A stretch of 64,000 bases of DNA from NCBI GenBank assembly GCA_964348085.1, contig CAYGBI010000008.1, positions 1-64,000 of the forward strand. Reading direction: 5' to 3'. The DNA comes from VXYL01 sp964348085 (GTDB taxonomy: Bacteria; Pseudomonadota; Gammaproteobacteria; Pseudomonadales; Azotimanducaceae). Shown piece by piece: positions 18,292 to 27,674 of the stretch. Under the pieces are notes generated by a model. The model worked only from the letters and a program-made list of their open reading frames with translations, did no database searches and was not told the origin of the DNA. Positions within the stretch are counted from its first letter, which is position 1. Every line of letters starts with the position of its first letter. Made by a program: the position numbers and the translations under genes.

Positions 18292-20568
18292 GTGTGGTTC
18301 GAATGGTTGTTCAAGTATCCGCGCGAGGTCTACGAGCGGGGCGAGTTGGCGTTCGCCGCCCCGCTCAGCGCGTGGTGGTGGCTGGCGGCGGCCTTGTTGC
18401 TTGCCCTCGGATTCGTCTTCGCCCGGCGTTTGCGGGGTGTCGCCATTCCCCGCCGCGCGGTGATTCACACCCTGCAACTCGCCGCCTTAGCACTCGTGCT
18501 CGCGCTCGTCGCGCAGCCGATCCTCGAAGTCGCGCGGCTTAAGGACGCCGTCAACACCGTCGCCGTACTCTTGGACACTTCCGCGAGCATGGCGTTGCCG
18601 GCCGACGCCAACGGCGCCGGTCAAACGCGGCTCGATGTCGCCAAACGGCTGATCGAATCCGAGGTCGCCGTAGCGACCGGCGACGCACGGATGGCGCTGT
18701 TTCGATTCGACGGCCGCCTCGAACGACTGCCGGAGACGCTCCCGTCCGACGCACCGCTCGCGACGGGAGAACGGTCGCGCTTGGTCGATTCGCTCACCGA
18801 CCTCGTAACCAACCAGCACTCGGGCGCTCTGGCCGCCGTCGTCGTGCTCACCGACGGCGCTCAGAACGGCGGCGACGCCGTGGCGCTCGACGACTTGGCG
18901 GCCGCCGGCGTGCCCGTCCATACCGTGGGCATCGGCGCGGCGGCGATGGCCGGGGACGTGGAGTTGACGCAGCTTTCGCTGCCGCGCCGGGCGGCGCCGG
19001 ACACGCAAGTCACGGCACGGCTCGTGGTCCGCCACAGCGACGGCGGCGAAGTGCGCGCGCGAGTGCTCGACGGCGAATCGGTGCTCGCCGTCAAGACCCT
19101 CGACTTGGACCGCACGACGCCCGTCGTCACTGTGGACATCCCGTTCCCCAGCGGCACGGCGGGGTTGAAGGACCTCACCGTGGAACTGGCCGATGCGCGC
19201 AACGATCCGCTGCCCGGCAACAACGCGCGCTCCGGGCTGCTCGAAGTCACCCGGGACAAGCACCGCGTGCTCTACTTGGAAGGGGAACCGCGTTGGGAGT
19301 TCAAGTTCATCCGCCGGGCGCTCGCCGAAGACGACGACATCGCCTTGGTCACTTGGCTACGCACCACGCCGCGCAAGACCTACCGCCAAGGCGTCGCCAA
19401 CGCGAACGAACTCGCAGACGGCTTTCCCGCCACCCGAGAAGCGTTGTACGCGTTCGATCTCATCGTTCTCGGCAGCCTGCCGGCGACGGCATTCGGCGAT
19501 GCCGAGCACGGCCTGCTCCAAGACTTTGTCGCCGAACGCGGCGGCAGCCTATTGGCGCTGGCGGGACGCAATGCCTTGGCGGCAGGCGGCTGGGACGTGA
19601 AACCCTTGGCGCGCGCCCTGCCGGTGACGCTCCGCCGCGCCGCCGCCGACGCGCCGCCCGCCTACGCAATGCGCGAATACGGCGTGACGGCTACCGAAGA
19701 AGGACTGGCCACCGCGCTGACCAATATCGGCGCCGACCGGCAAGCCAGTTGGGCGACCTTACCGATGCTCGCCGACTACCATCGGGTCGGCGAAGTGAAG
19801 CCGGGCGCCACCACCTACTTGGAGGCGCTCGGCGCGTCGAGCCCGGGGCGCGGCTCCCTAGCCGAGAGGGACGGCGGCAGATCGCCGCTCTTGATTGCGC
19901 AACCCTTCGGCTTCGGACACACCGCGGTACTGGCCACGGCCTCCACTTGGCGTTGGCGCATGCGCACGCCGCCCGAGGACACCCGCCATTCGCTATTCTG
20001 GCGACAATTGGTTCGCCACCTCGCGAGCGCCGCGCAACCGCGTCAGCATTTCGTCGTCGATAGCGACGGCGATGCGCTCGCCATACGCTTGTCGTTGCGC
20101 GACGCGCAGTACCAGCCGATTACCGATGTCGAGGCGAGCGCGCTCGTCACGCCGCCGAACGGCGAGGGGTTCGCAACCCCGTTGCGACGGCTCGACGACG
20201 GTGCTTACGCCGCCACGCTGGCCGCGGACGCACCGGGCATCTACCGCTTGGATGCCATGGCGGAAGCGCCCGGCAAGCTGGGCACGATGGCGCCTACCAC
20301 GCGCTTCGCACGCGTTGGCACGCCGGGGCTCGAGCACTTCGACGCCGGACTCAACGAGGCGCTGTTGTCGCGCATCGCCGCGGCCACCGGCGGCGGCACA
20401 TGGCGCCCGGATGCCCTAGGGGGCTTGGCGAGCGCCATCGCCTTCGGCGATGCGGGCATTCGCGAGCGCGAGGCATTGCCGCTATGGAACGCGCCATTCT
20501 TGTTTGTGTTAGTGGTGTTGTTGAAATGCGCCGAATGGTCTCTACGCCGGTACTGGGGCGCCATCTAA
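18292..20568 (+). CDS. VWA-domain inner-membrane protein with glutamine-amidotransferase-like C-terminal region
   Basis: 758 residues from a GTG at 18292; upstream extension to 18199 would overlap the DUF4159 gene and is not membrane-like. Two N-terminal membrane helices (about 20-40 and 55-75) are followed by a VWA domain with a MIDAS motif DTSAS (VLLDTSASM). A central beta-rich region and a large domain with RVLYLEGEPRWEFKFIRRAL come next. This layout is known from membrane VWA proteins next to MoxR clusters. It should face the periplasm and bind partners through the metal site. The next gene starts inside its 3' end (ATG at 20526), a 43-base overlap. Confidence 0.82.
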   Translation: MWFEWLFKYPREVYERGELAFAAPLSAWWWLAAALLLALGFVFARRLRGVAIPRRAVIHTLQLAALALVLALVAQPILEVARLKDAVNTVAVLLDTSASMALPADANGAGQTRLDVAKRLIESEVAVATGDARMALFRFDGRLERLPETLPSDAPLATGERSRLVDSLTDLVTNQHSGALAAVVVLTDGAQNGGDAVALDDLAAAGVPVHTVGIGAAAMAGDVELTQLSLPRRAAPDTQVTARLVVRHSDGGEVRARVLDGESVLAVKTLDLDRTTPVVTVDIPFPSGTAGLKDLTVELADARNDPLPGNNARSGLLEVTRDKHRVLYLEGEPRWEFKFIRRALAEDDDIALVTWLRTTPRKTYRQGVANANELADGFPATREALYAFDLIVLGSLPATAFGDAEHGLLQDFVAERGGSLLALAGRNALAAGGWDVKPLARALPVTLRRAAADAPPAYAMREYGVTATEEGLATALTNIGADRQASWATLPMLADYHRVGEVKPGATTYLEALGASSPGRGSLAERDGGRSPLLIAQPFGFGHTAVLATASTWRWRMRTPPEDTRHSLFWRQLVRHLASAAQPRQHFVVDSDGDALAIRLSLRDAQYQPITDVEASALVTPPNGEGFATPLRRLDDGAYAATLAADAPGIYRLDAMAEAPGKLGTMAPTTRFARVGTPGLEHFDAGLNEALLSRIAAATGGGTWRPDALGGLASAIAFGDAGIREREALPLWNAPFLFVLVVLLKCAEWSLRRYWGAI

Positions 20569-21455
20569 TCGCCGGCCTCGTCGCCTGCGCGCCGACCGTC
20601 GGCGCGACGACCCATATGCTGATCGCGGTCGGCTTGGGCGGCGAACCCGAATACGAGGCGGCGTTCGCCGAACAAGGCAGCCAAGCGGCGGCGCGCGCGA
20701 CCGCCACCGGCGCACAGGTCGCCTTGCTTACCGGCCCAGCCGCACGTCGCGAGGGCATCCGCGACGCCGTTGCCGGAATCATGGCTGCCGCCGAGGCTGG
20801 CGACGCCGTAGTCGTCCACCTTATCGGCCACGGCAGCTACGACGACGAGCACTATCGATTCAACGTTCCCGGGCCGGACCCCACCGCAGCCGAACTCGCC
20901 GAGTGGCTGCGGCCATCGACCGCCGCGCGCTTGGCGATCTTGGCCACCAGCGCCAGTGGCGCCGCGGTCGAGCCGTTGCAGGCCGCCGGCGCCGCCGTTG
21001 TCGCCGCCACCCGGGACGGGGGGGAAAAGAACGCCGTCGTGTTCGGTCGGTTCTGGACCGAGGCGCTTGCCGATCCCGGCGCGGATACCAACAAAGACGG
21101 TCGAATCGCCGCCGACGAGGCGTTTCGGTTCGCGGCGCGGGCCGTTGCCGACTACTACGAGCGCCTCGGCCGCATCGCCACCGAGCATCCACGCCTCGAA
21201 GGATCGGCCACGGCCTACATCCTCGCCGCACTCGAACGCGTCGATCCGGACATCCCCTCGGCGTTCGCCCATCTCGTCGCGCAAGCGGACGCATTGAGCC
21301 GCGAAGTCGAGGCGCTGAAAGCCGAGAAGGCCGAACTGTCCGAGGACGACTACTTCTCCCGCCTGCAGGAATTGCTGCTGCGACTCGCCCATGTCGAGCG
21401 GCAACTGAGCCAAGCCAGAAGCGCACCTTCCAACACGACCGACCCCAAGCCGTGA
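20526..21455 (+). CDS. Secreted caspase/legumain-like (C13/C14 fold) protein, probably without catalytic Cys
   Basis: 309 residues from the ATG at 20526. The N-terminus is a signal peptide (cleavage near VGA-TTH, about residue 27). The strand-His motif VVHLIGHGSYDD (His 102) matches the catalytic His region of clan CD peptidases. The strand that should carry the nucleophile reads LAILATSASGAA (about 136-147), with Thr/Ser/Ala where Cys is expected. The C-terminal 60 residues form a coiled coil (LSREVEALKAEKAELS). It lies in a MoxR/VWA cluster, so a periplasmic binding or scaffolding role is more likely than proteolysis. Its stop overlaps the next gene start (GTGA). Confidence 0.65.
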   Translation: MRRMVSTPVLGRHLIAGLVACAPTVGATTHMLIAVGLGGEPEYEAAFAEQGSQAAARATATGAQVALLTGPAARREGIRDAVAGIMAAAEAGDAVVVHLIGHGSYDDEHYRFNVPGPDPTAAELAEWLRPSTAARLAILATSASGAAVEPLQAAGAAVVAATRDGGEKNAVVFGRFWTEALADPGADTNKDGRIAADEAFRFAARAVADYYERLGRIATEHPRLEGSATAYILAALERVDPDIPSAFAHLVAQADALSREVEALKAEKAELSEDDYFSRLQELLLRLAHVERQLSQARSAPSNTTDPKP

Positions 21456-23650
21456 CCCGCGCCTTCGCTTGCCTCGCTTCGTTGCTGCTCACGGCACCGG
21501 TGTTGGCCGCTCTCCAAGACTGCCGGCAACTCGCAACCCACGACCGCAGCGCCGCCGATGCCTGTTACCGGCAACTGCTTACCGAGGCGTCGTTCGCGGT
21601 GCGCGCCGAAGCCGCTTGGGCGCTCGACGACATTCCCACCGCCGACGCCGCGTTCGGCAGGGCGATCCGCGACGCTCCCGACGACGCCCACCTGCGCACT
21701 CGGTGGGGCGAGTTGTACCGCGCCGTGCATAAGGACGCGCAAGCGGAAGCGTTGTTCCAAGAAGCCCTCGCCATCGACCCCGGCCACAGCGCCGCCAAAC
21801 TCGGCTTGGCCAAGCTCGCGCTCGGCCGATTCGACAGTCGCGCCGAAGAACTCGCCAACGAAGTGCTTGCCCAAGAACCGGCGAACGCCGAAGCGCGAGT
21901 ACTGCTCGCACGTCTCGCCTTGGAGGTGGGCGATGCCGAGCGGGCACGACAGGAGTTGCGCGAGCCCCTCGAAACAGAGGACCTCGACGCCCGGTTGGCG
22001 GCGATGGCGCTCGCCGCCGCGATCGACCATCTGGCGGATGTCGTGCCCAGCCCGTGGGAAAGCCGCGCCTTGGCGCTTGACGAAGGGTACGGCGAGTTGT
22101 TCGAGACCATCGCCCACTTTTACATCATCACCCGCCGTTACCGCGAAGCCATCGCGCAACTCGAGCGCGCGGTCGCCGTGGACCCTAAGCTGTGGCGAGC
22201 GCATGGCACGCTGGGCATGAATCTCCTGCGCGTCAACCGCTTCGCGGACGCCCGCGCCGCGTTGACCCGCGCCCACAACGGCTCGCCGCACAGACCCGAA
22301 GTGGCGTTCACTTTGACGCTGCTCGACAGCATGGCGGACTGGGATACGCTCGCCGAGGAGGGCTTGGTGCTACGCACCCACCCGGACGAGGCGGCGGCGC
22401 TCGCGCCTTATGTCCGCCGCTTGGTGGCAGACGCCGTGAGCACGTTCAGCGACCGCTACGCCTTCGTGCCGGACGCGCCCGTGGTGATCGAGCTGTATCC
22501 GCACCACGACGACTTCGCTGTGCGCACCTCGGGGCTACCCGGCATCGGCATTCTCGGCGCGACCTTCGGCGAAGTGGTGGTCATGGACAGCCCGTCCGCC
22601 CGCGGCATCGACGAAGGATTCGACTGGGCCAGCGTGCTGTGGCACGAAGTCGCGCATGTGATCACGCTAGGCGCGACGAACAACCGCGTCTCGCGTTGGT
22701 TCAGCGAGGGCGTCTCCGTGCTCGAAGAGTGGCAGACCGGACCGAGCCGGTTCCAAGACGAAGCGCTCGACGGTCGCCCCGCCGCGCCGTTGGCCGTGGT
22801 CGAGGCGTTCCAGCGCGGCGACTTGCTGCCGGTCGCGAGCTTGGACGAGGGTTTCATCCGTCCCCGCTACCAAGGGCAGGTTGGCGTCTCCTATGCGCAG
22901 GCGGGGCTGCTTTGCGAGTTCATCGCCGCCACTTACGGCCGCGACGCTTTGGCCGCCATGCTCGCCGCCTATCGCCAAGGCGACGATACCCCCGCGGCCG
23001 TCCATGCGGCGCTTGAAATCGAGCCCGCCTCGCTGGACACCGCGTTTGCGAACCACCTCGAGCAGCGTTTCGCGCACATCGACGTCGGCGCCTTTCGCAG
23101 CGCCCTCGCTCAAGCACGGGATGCGCAACTGACGGAAAACTGGACGGCCGCGGCCCAAGCCGCAACGGCCGCCGTTGCCGCCTACCCTCACGTGGTCGGG
23201 CAGCTAAGCCCATACCCGATTCTCGCGCAGGCCGAAGATCAACTCGGCGACCGAGCCGCCGCGATCGATACCTTGGTCGTGTACTGGCGAGCCGGCGGGC
23301 GCGCCACCCCGGCGTTGGCGAAACTCGCCGCTTGGCTGGAGGAGGCAGATCGCGACGAAGCCCTTGCCGTCCGTCGCTCGCTCGCGCTCGTCGCGCCTTT
23401 GCATCGCGACTATCGAGCGCAACTCGGCGACGTCCTACTGCGTGAAGGGCAAGGGGCCGAGGCGCTCGTTGAATACCGCGCCTATGCGTCCTTGCAGCCG
23501 CACGACGCGGCAATGGCCCACTACCGCCTCGCTAGCGCCTATCACGCCGTGGGAGAGACCCATGCCGCTCGCCGTCATGTGTTGAAGGCGCTGGAAATCG
23601 CGCCCCGCTTCGGCGACGCGCTCGCGTTGCTGCTCGAAATCAACCAATAA
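21452..23650 (+). CDS. Secreted TPR protein with gluzincin-type metallopeptidase domain
   Basis: 732 residues from a GTG overlapping the previous stop; a long in-frame upstream extension to 20903 is shadow. Signal peptide (LASLLLTAPVLAA), then tetratricopeptide repeats. A zinc-peptidase core follows with LWHEVAHVITLG (HExxH, about 398-402) and the downstream Glu in RWFSEGVSVLEEW, the peptidase MA-like pattern. More TPRs close the protein (LRLAS/YHAVGETHAARRHVLKALEIAP-like repeats). It is likely periplasmic. Together with the legumain-like protein it gives this MoxR cluster two peptidase-fold members, only one of which looks catalytically intact. Confidence 0.8.
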   Translation: MTRAFACLASLLLTAPVLAALQDCRQLATHDRSAADACYRQLLTEASFAVRAEAAWALDDIPTADAAFGRAIRDAPDDAHLRTRWGELYRAVHKDAQAEALFQEALAIDPGHSAAKLGLAKLALGRFDSRAEELANEVLAQEPANAEARVLLARLALEVGDAERARQELREPLETEDLDARLAAMALAAAIDHLADVVPSPWESRALALDEGYGELFETIAHFYIITRRYREAIAQLERAVAVDPKLWRAHGTLGMNLLRVNRFADARAALTRAHNGSPHRPEVAFTLTLLDSMADWDTLAEEGLVLRTHPDEAAALAPYVRRLVADAVSTFSDRYAFVPDAPVVIELYPHHDDFAVRTSGLPGIGILGATFGEVVVMDSPSARGIDEGFDWASVLWHEVAHVITLGATNNRVSRWFSEGVSVLEEWQTGPSRFQDEALDGRPAAPLAVVEAFQRGDLLPVASLDEGFIRPRYQGQVGVSYAQAGLLCEFIAATYGRDALAAMLAAYRQGDDTPAAVHAALEIEPASLDTAFANHLEQRFAHIDVGAFRSALAQARDAQLTENWTAAAQAATAAVAAYPHVVGQLSPYPILAQAEDQLGDRAAAIDTLVVYWRAGGRATPALAKLAAWLEEADRDEALAVRRSLALVAPLHRDYRAQLGDVLLREGQGAEALVEYRAYASLQPHDAAMAHYRLASAYHAVGETHAARRHVLKALEIAPRFGDALALLLEINQ

Positions 23651-23700
23651 GCAACGCCGAGCAAAGACGTATGATGATCGCCGCCGCCGAAGGATCGACC

Positions 23701-24717
23701 ATGAGCGACCTCGCCAACGCATCCACAGCCGAACTCGACGCACTCGTCGCGGACTTCCATGCGACGATGACGGCCATCAAAGCCGCGCTCGGGCGCATCG
23801 TAGTCGGCCAAGAGTCGATCATCGACGAGCTGTTGATCTCCGTGCTGATCGGCGGCCACTGCCTGATCACGGGCCTGCCCGGCACCGCCAAGACGCTGAT
23901 GGTGCGAACCTTGGCGCAAGCGCTCGGGCTGGACTTCAAACGCATTCAATTTACGCCGGACTTGATGCCAACCGACGTCACCGGCACCGACATCTTGGAC
24001 GAAGACCCCGCCTCCGGTGCTCGTCGCTGGCGTTTCGAGCAGGGCCCGGTGTTCACCCAAGTGCTGCTCGCCGACGAGATCAACCGCACGCCGCCGAAGA
24101 CGCAGTCCGCCCTGTTGGAGGCGATGCAGGAGTTTCGCGTCACCGCCCGCGGCAAGACCTATCCGTTGCGACCGCCCTTCGTGGTGTTGGCGACGCAGAA
24201 CCCCATCGAATTGGAAGGCACCTATCCGCTGCCCGAGGCGCAGCTCGACCGGTTCGTTTTCAACGTCGTGCTCGACTATCTCAGCGCCGAGCAAGAGACT
24301 GCGGTGGTGGATCGCAACGTGCTTGGCATCGTACTCGAGGAAACCGAGGCGCGCACCGATGCCGACGCCATCCTCGCCTTTCAGCGGTTGGTGCGCGAAG
24401 TGCCGGTGGCTGACGCCGTGACCCGCTACGCCGTGAAACTGGTGCGCGCCAGCCGCCCCGACGCCGCCGAAGCGCCGGCGATGGCGCGCAAGTACTTGCG
24501 CTACGGTGCCAGCGTGCGCGCCGCGATCTGCCTTTGCCTAGGCGCGAGAGCGAGGGCGCTCTTGGCCGGCCGCTACCATGTCGGCGCCGACGACATCCGC
24601 GCGCTCGCCGCTCCCGTGCTGCGGCACCGCTTGCAGGGCAACTATTTGGCGGCCGCGGACGACGTCTCCGTGGACGACGTGATCGTCGATCTCGGCGAGC
24701 AGGTCGCGCCCGACTGA
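23701..24717 (+). CDS. MoxR-family AAA+ ATPase
   Basis: 338 residues from the ATG at 23701, with AAGGA 8 bases upstream. Walker A GLPGTAKT (58-65), Walker B LLADEINR (about 122-129), sensor 1 ATQNPIELEGTYPLPEAQLDRF-type segment and the C-terminal lid are complete. MoxR ATPases are chaperones that help VWA-domain partners mature protein complexes or insert metal. The VWA partners are the flanking genes (18292, 24735, 25671). It is the cytoplasmic motor of this cluster. Confidence 0.93.
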   Translation: MSDLANASTAELDALVADFHATMTAIKAALGRIVVGQESIIDELLISVLIGGHCLITGLPGTAKTLMVRTLAQALGLDFKRIQFTPDLMPTDVTGTDILDEDPASGARRWRFEQGPVFTQVLLADEINRTPPKTQSALLEAMQEFRVTARGKTYPLRPPFVVLATQNPIELEGTYPLPEAQLDRFVFNVVLDYLSAEQETAVVDRNVLGIVLEETEARTDADAILAFQRLVREVPVADAVTRYAVKLVRASRPDAAEAPAMARKYLRYGASVRAAICLCLGARARALLAGRYHVGADDIRALAAPVLRHRLQGNYLAAADDVSVDDVIVDLGEQVAPD

Positions 24718-24734
24718 CCGCAGCGGAGCGCACC

Positions 24735-25649
24735 GTGACGGCCGCTACGAGACCCCGCGTTCATGCCCGCATGGTGCCGCCAGCGGTGCTCGCTCGTCTC
24801 GGCGGATTGGATCTGGTCGCCAAGGCGGTGGTGGACGGCGCGCTGCACGGCGCCCACCGCAGCGACCGCCCGGGGTTCAGTCAAGAGTTCGCGGCCTATC
24901 GCGACTACGTACCCGGCGACGACCTGCGGTTTGTGGACTGGAACGCCTACGCCCGCAACGACCGTCTGTTTCTCAAGCTGTTCGAAGGCGAGACCAACAC
25001 CCGCCTTTGGGTGTTGGTGGATGTCAGCGCCTCGATGGGCGTCGGCGACGAACCCAACAAACTGCGCTACGCTGCTTGGTTGGCGGCAGCGCTGATGCAC
25101 GTGGCCGGCCGCCAGCACGACGGCGCCGGTCTGCTGACGTTCAACGACGAAGTGCGCACCTCGCTGGCGCCGCGTCCGGGCGAAGCGCACCGGCAAACGC
25201 TCTTTCATCGGCTAGACACGATGACCGCCGAGGGCGGCTCGAACTGGCACCGCGCGTTCACCGAGGCGGCCCGCCGCGGCGGCAAACGCGGCATCATCGC
25301 CGCTATTTCGGACTTCTACTGCCAACCCGAGGACTTCGGCCAAGCGCTGCGTCTGCTCGGCGCCGGCGGTCACGATGTCATCATCTTCCACCTGTTGAGC
25401 GCCGAAGAGCGCACGCCGCGGTTGCGTACCCGGGGCGGGGTGACGCTGCGCGACGCGGAAACCGGGCGCCTCATGGAGGTGGACCCCGGCGAAGTGCGCA
25501 CCGCCTATCCCGGCCGCCTCGACGCGCATGAAGCGGCGCTGCGCCGGGAAGCGCACGCGGTTGGCGCGGACTATGTGCGCATGAGCACGGACGAGCCGTT
25601 GGACCGAGCGCTCGGCCAATACCTGCGCTTTCGTCGGCGGCGCCCGTAG
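24735..25649 (+). CDS. DUF58 (VWA-like) protein
   Basis: 304 residues from a GTG at 24735, with GGAG 8 bases before it. The DUF58 core YVPGDDLRFVDWNAYARNDRL-like stretch (DDLRFVDW visible) leads into a VWA segment with MIDAS DVSAS (VLVDVSASMG). No membrane helix is present, so it is the soluble short form of DUF58. DUF58 proteins nearly always follow a MoxR gene and act as its substrate or adaptor. The order MoxR-DUF58-BatA is the classical one. Confidence 0.9.
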   Translation: MTAATRPRVHARMVPPAVLARLGGLDLVAKAVVDGALHGAHRSDRPGFSQEFAAYRDYVPGDDLRFVDWNAYARNDRLFLKLFEGETNTRLWVLVDVSASMGVGDEPNKLRYAAWLAAALMHVAGRQHDGAGLLTFNDEVRTSLAPRPGEAHRQTLFHRLDTMTAEGGSNWHRAFTEAARRGGKRGIIAAISDFYCQPEDFGQALRLLGAGGHDVIIFHLLSAEERTPRLRTRGGVTLRDAETGRLMEVDPGEVRTAYPGRLDAHEAALRREAHAVGADYVRMSTDEPLDRALGQYLRFRRRRP

Positions 25650-25670
25650 CCGGCCCGAACGGGAAAGCAG

Positions 25671-27674
25671 TTGAGCTTCTTAGCGGCGGCTTTCTTCACC
25701 GGCCTCGCGGCGTTGGCGCTCCCTTGGTGGCTGCATCGCGTCCGCGAGCGCGAAGCCGCGCAAGAGACGGTGGCGTCGCTCATGTTGATGCGCGAAGTAG
25801 AGGAGCCGTTGCGCACCCGGCGGAGGATCGCGCGTAGAGTATTGCTGGCGCTTCGGCTCGTGCTCTTGACCGTGATCGTGCTGGCGTTCGCGCAGCCGGT
25901 GCTTGAAACCGCCGCCGAAGACACTAGCGAAGCGCCGATTGGCGCCGCACGTTTGATCGTGGTCGATGGCTCGTTCTCGATGCGCCGCGACGATGTTTGG
26001 CAAGCAGCGCTCGCGACCGCACAGGATCTATCCAACACCGCGCCGGGGCTGGTCCGCATGGCCTTGGCCGCCGATCGCCTAACGCTGATCGACGACCTCG
26101 GCGGCGTCGATGCGGGCTGGTCCAGACTGGACTATTCGGCGCTCCCGAACCAGTTCGACGCGATCATCGGCGCGTTGCCGGAGTGGCCGGGCGGCTGGCG
26201 AGTCCACTTGGTCTCGGACTTCCAAGCAAGCGCGATCCCAGCACGGCTCGCCGCCATGGATGGCGACTGGACGATGGCGCTGCACCCGGTGACGGGCGCA
26301 GCGGACAACCAAGCCGTCGAGTCCGTCCATACCGAAACCGACCGGGTGGAAATCGTCGTCGCCAACCATGCGCAAGCGCCGCGAACCGTGGCGGTCGAAC
26401 TTGCCGCCGGGCAACCGTCCCGTATCGAGCTCACGCTGCCGGCGTCCTCGAGGCGGACCGTCGAGTTCCAGCTGCCGCCCCTCGACCGTGGCGCGAGCGC
26501 CCACCAAGTCGTCATCCACGACAACGACGATGCCTTGCCAGCGGATGATATCCGCCGCTTCGTCCGTCCCGGCGTCGACACCACCACGGTGGCCGTCGTC
26601 GCCGCCGATGGCGACCCGGATGCCCTGCGCTTCCTTACGTCCGCATTGGCGGCCAACGGTATTCGCGCCACCCACACGGCGCCGACCTCCCCGTGGCCAC
26701 GTTCGGTGGCCGCTGCGATCATTCTGGACCCTGGCGCGTTGCCGGCGGCTTCGATTCGCCGGGTCGAACGCCATCTCAACCAAGGCGGCGGCGCGTTGTT
26801 GATCGTCGGCGAGCGCACGGCTCGCCACGGCGTCCTGCCGATCGTCGACAGCGCGTTGACCACCGATGCCTTTTCCGGCGCGCGGCGAGTGGTCGCCGCG
26901 GACCGCTCACACCCGTTGGCGAGTGCCGACTGGGACAACGTAGTCGTCTCCCGCTCCCTCGACATCGCCGCCGATCCCACCGAGACCGTTCTCTCCTTGG
27001 TGCCAACGGATGCCACCGCCCACGCTTCGCTACGCTCGGCCGCGGCGACAAGGAGCGGGGCACAGCCACTCTTGCTGGCAAGGCGGGTCGGCAAGGGCCG
27101 ACTGCTGATTCTGTTGACCGCACTGGACCGCGACTGGAGCACCTTGGTGCTGCGACCGGCGTTCGTTGGCTTCATCGGCGACGCGGTAGACGCCTTGGCG
27201 AGCAACCGACCACTCACCGCCAACGCCGGCGAGCCGGTGAGCGTACCAGCGACCGCCGTGCAACTGTTCGACGCGAACGGCGAACGCACGCTGGCGATCA
27301 GCGAAACCACCGGCGGCGAGCGCAACCGAGTGCTGCGCGTCGCGCGGCCCGGCACCTACACGGTGCGCACGCCGGGTCGCGAGACCTTGATGGCCGTCAA
27401 CGTGGACGCTAGGGAGAGCGATCTCACGCCGGCTTCCGCCGAGCGGCTCGAACGTTGGTGGCCTACCGCCCGACGAGGCGAGCCGGGAAAAGCCAACGGG
27501 GTAGCGCACGCCCCGAGCACGGATGGCGGGTCGGAACGTCAGAACGTGCTGGACCTATCGGCTTGGCTGCTCGCGCTCGCAGCTTTGCTCTTGATTGCGG
27601 AGCCGCTTGCGGCCAATGTGGGAGGGCTCCCGCCCGGCCTCAAACTTGCGTTGCCGGAGAGGATTCGCCGATGA
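25671..27674 (+). CDS. BatA-type N-terminal membrane protein with degenerate VWA domain
   Basis: 667 residues from a TTG at 25671; no ATG or GTG lies close, and the membrane-anchored BatA N-terminus (FLAAAFFTGLAALALPWWLHRVR) begins immediately. A second helix (LRLVLLTVIVLAFAQPVL) precedes a VWA domain with DGSFS (LIVVDGSFSM) as MIDAS. A large extracytoplasmic region follows, and a final helix lies near the C-terminus (LSAWLLALAALLLIAEPLA). Aerotolerance (Bat)-type proteins work with MoxR. The TGA overlaps the ATG of the DUF4175 gene (ATGA). Confidence 0.85.
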   Translation: MSFLAAAFFTGLAALALPWWLHRVREREAAQETVASLMLMREVEEPLRTRRRIARRVLLALRLVLLTVIVLAFAQPVLETAAEDTSEAPIGAARLIVVDGSFSMRRDDVWQAALATAQDLSNTAPGLVRMALAADRLTLIDDLGGVDAGWSRLDYSALPNQFDAIIGALPEWPGGWRVHLVSDFQASAIPARLAAMDGDWTMALHPVTGAADNQAVESVHTETDRVEIVVANHAQAPRTVAVELAAGQPSRIELTLPASSRRTVEFQLPPLDRGASAHQVVIHDNDDALPADDIRRFVRPGVDTTTVAVVAADGDPDALRFLTSALAANGIRATHTAPTSPWPRSVAAAIILDPGALPAASIRRVERHLNQGGGALLIVGERTARHGVLPIVDSALTTDAFSGARRVVAADRSHPLASADWDNVVVSRSLDIAADPTETVLSLVPTDATAHASLRSAAATRSGAQPLLLARRVGKGRLLILLTALDRDWSTLVLRPAFVGFIGDAVDALASNRPLTANAGEPVSVPATAVQLFDANGERTLAISETTGGERNRVLRVARPGTYTVRTPGRETLMAVNVDARESDLTPASAERLERWWPTARRGEPGKANGVAHAPSTDGGSERQNVLDLSAWLLALAALLLIAEPLAANVGGLPPGLKLALPERIRR

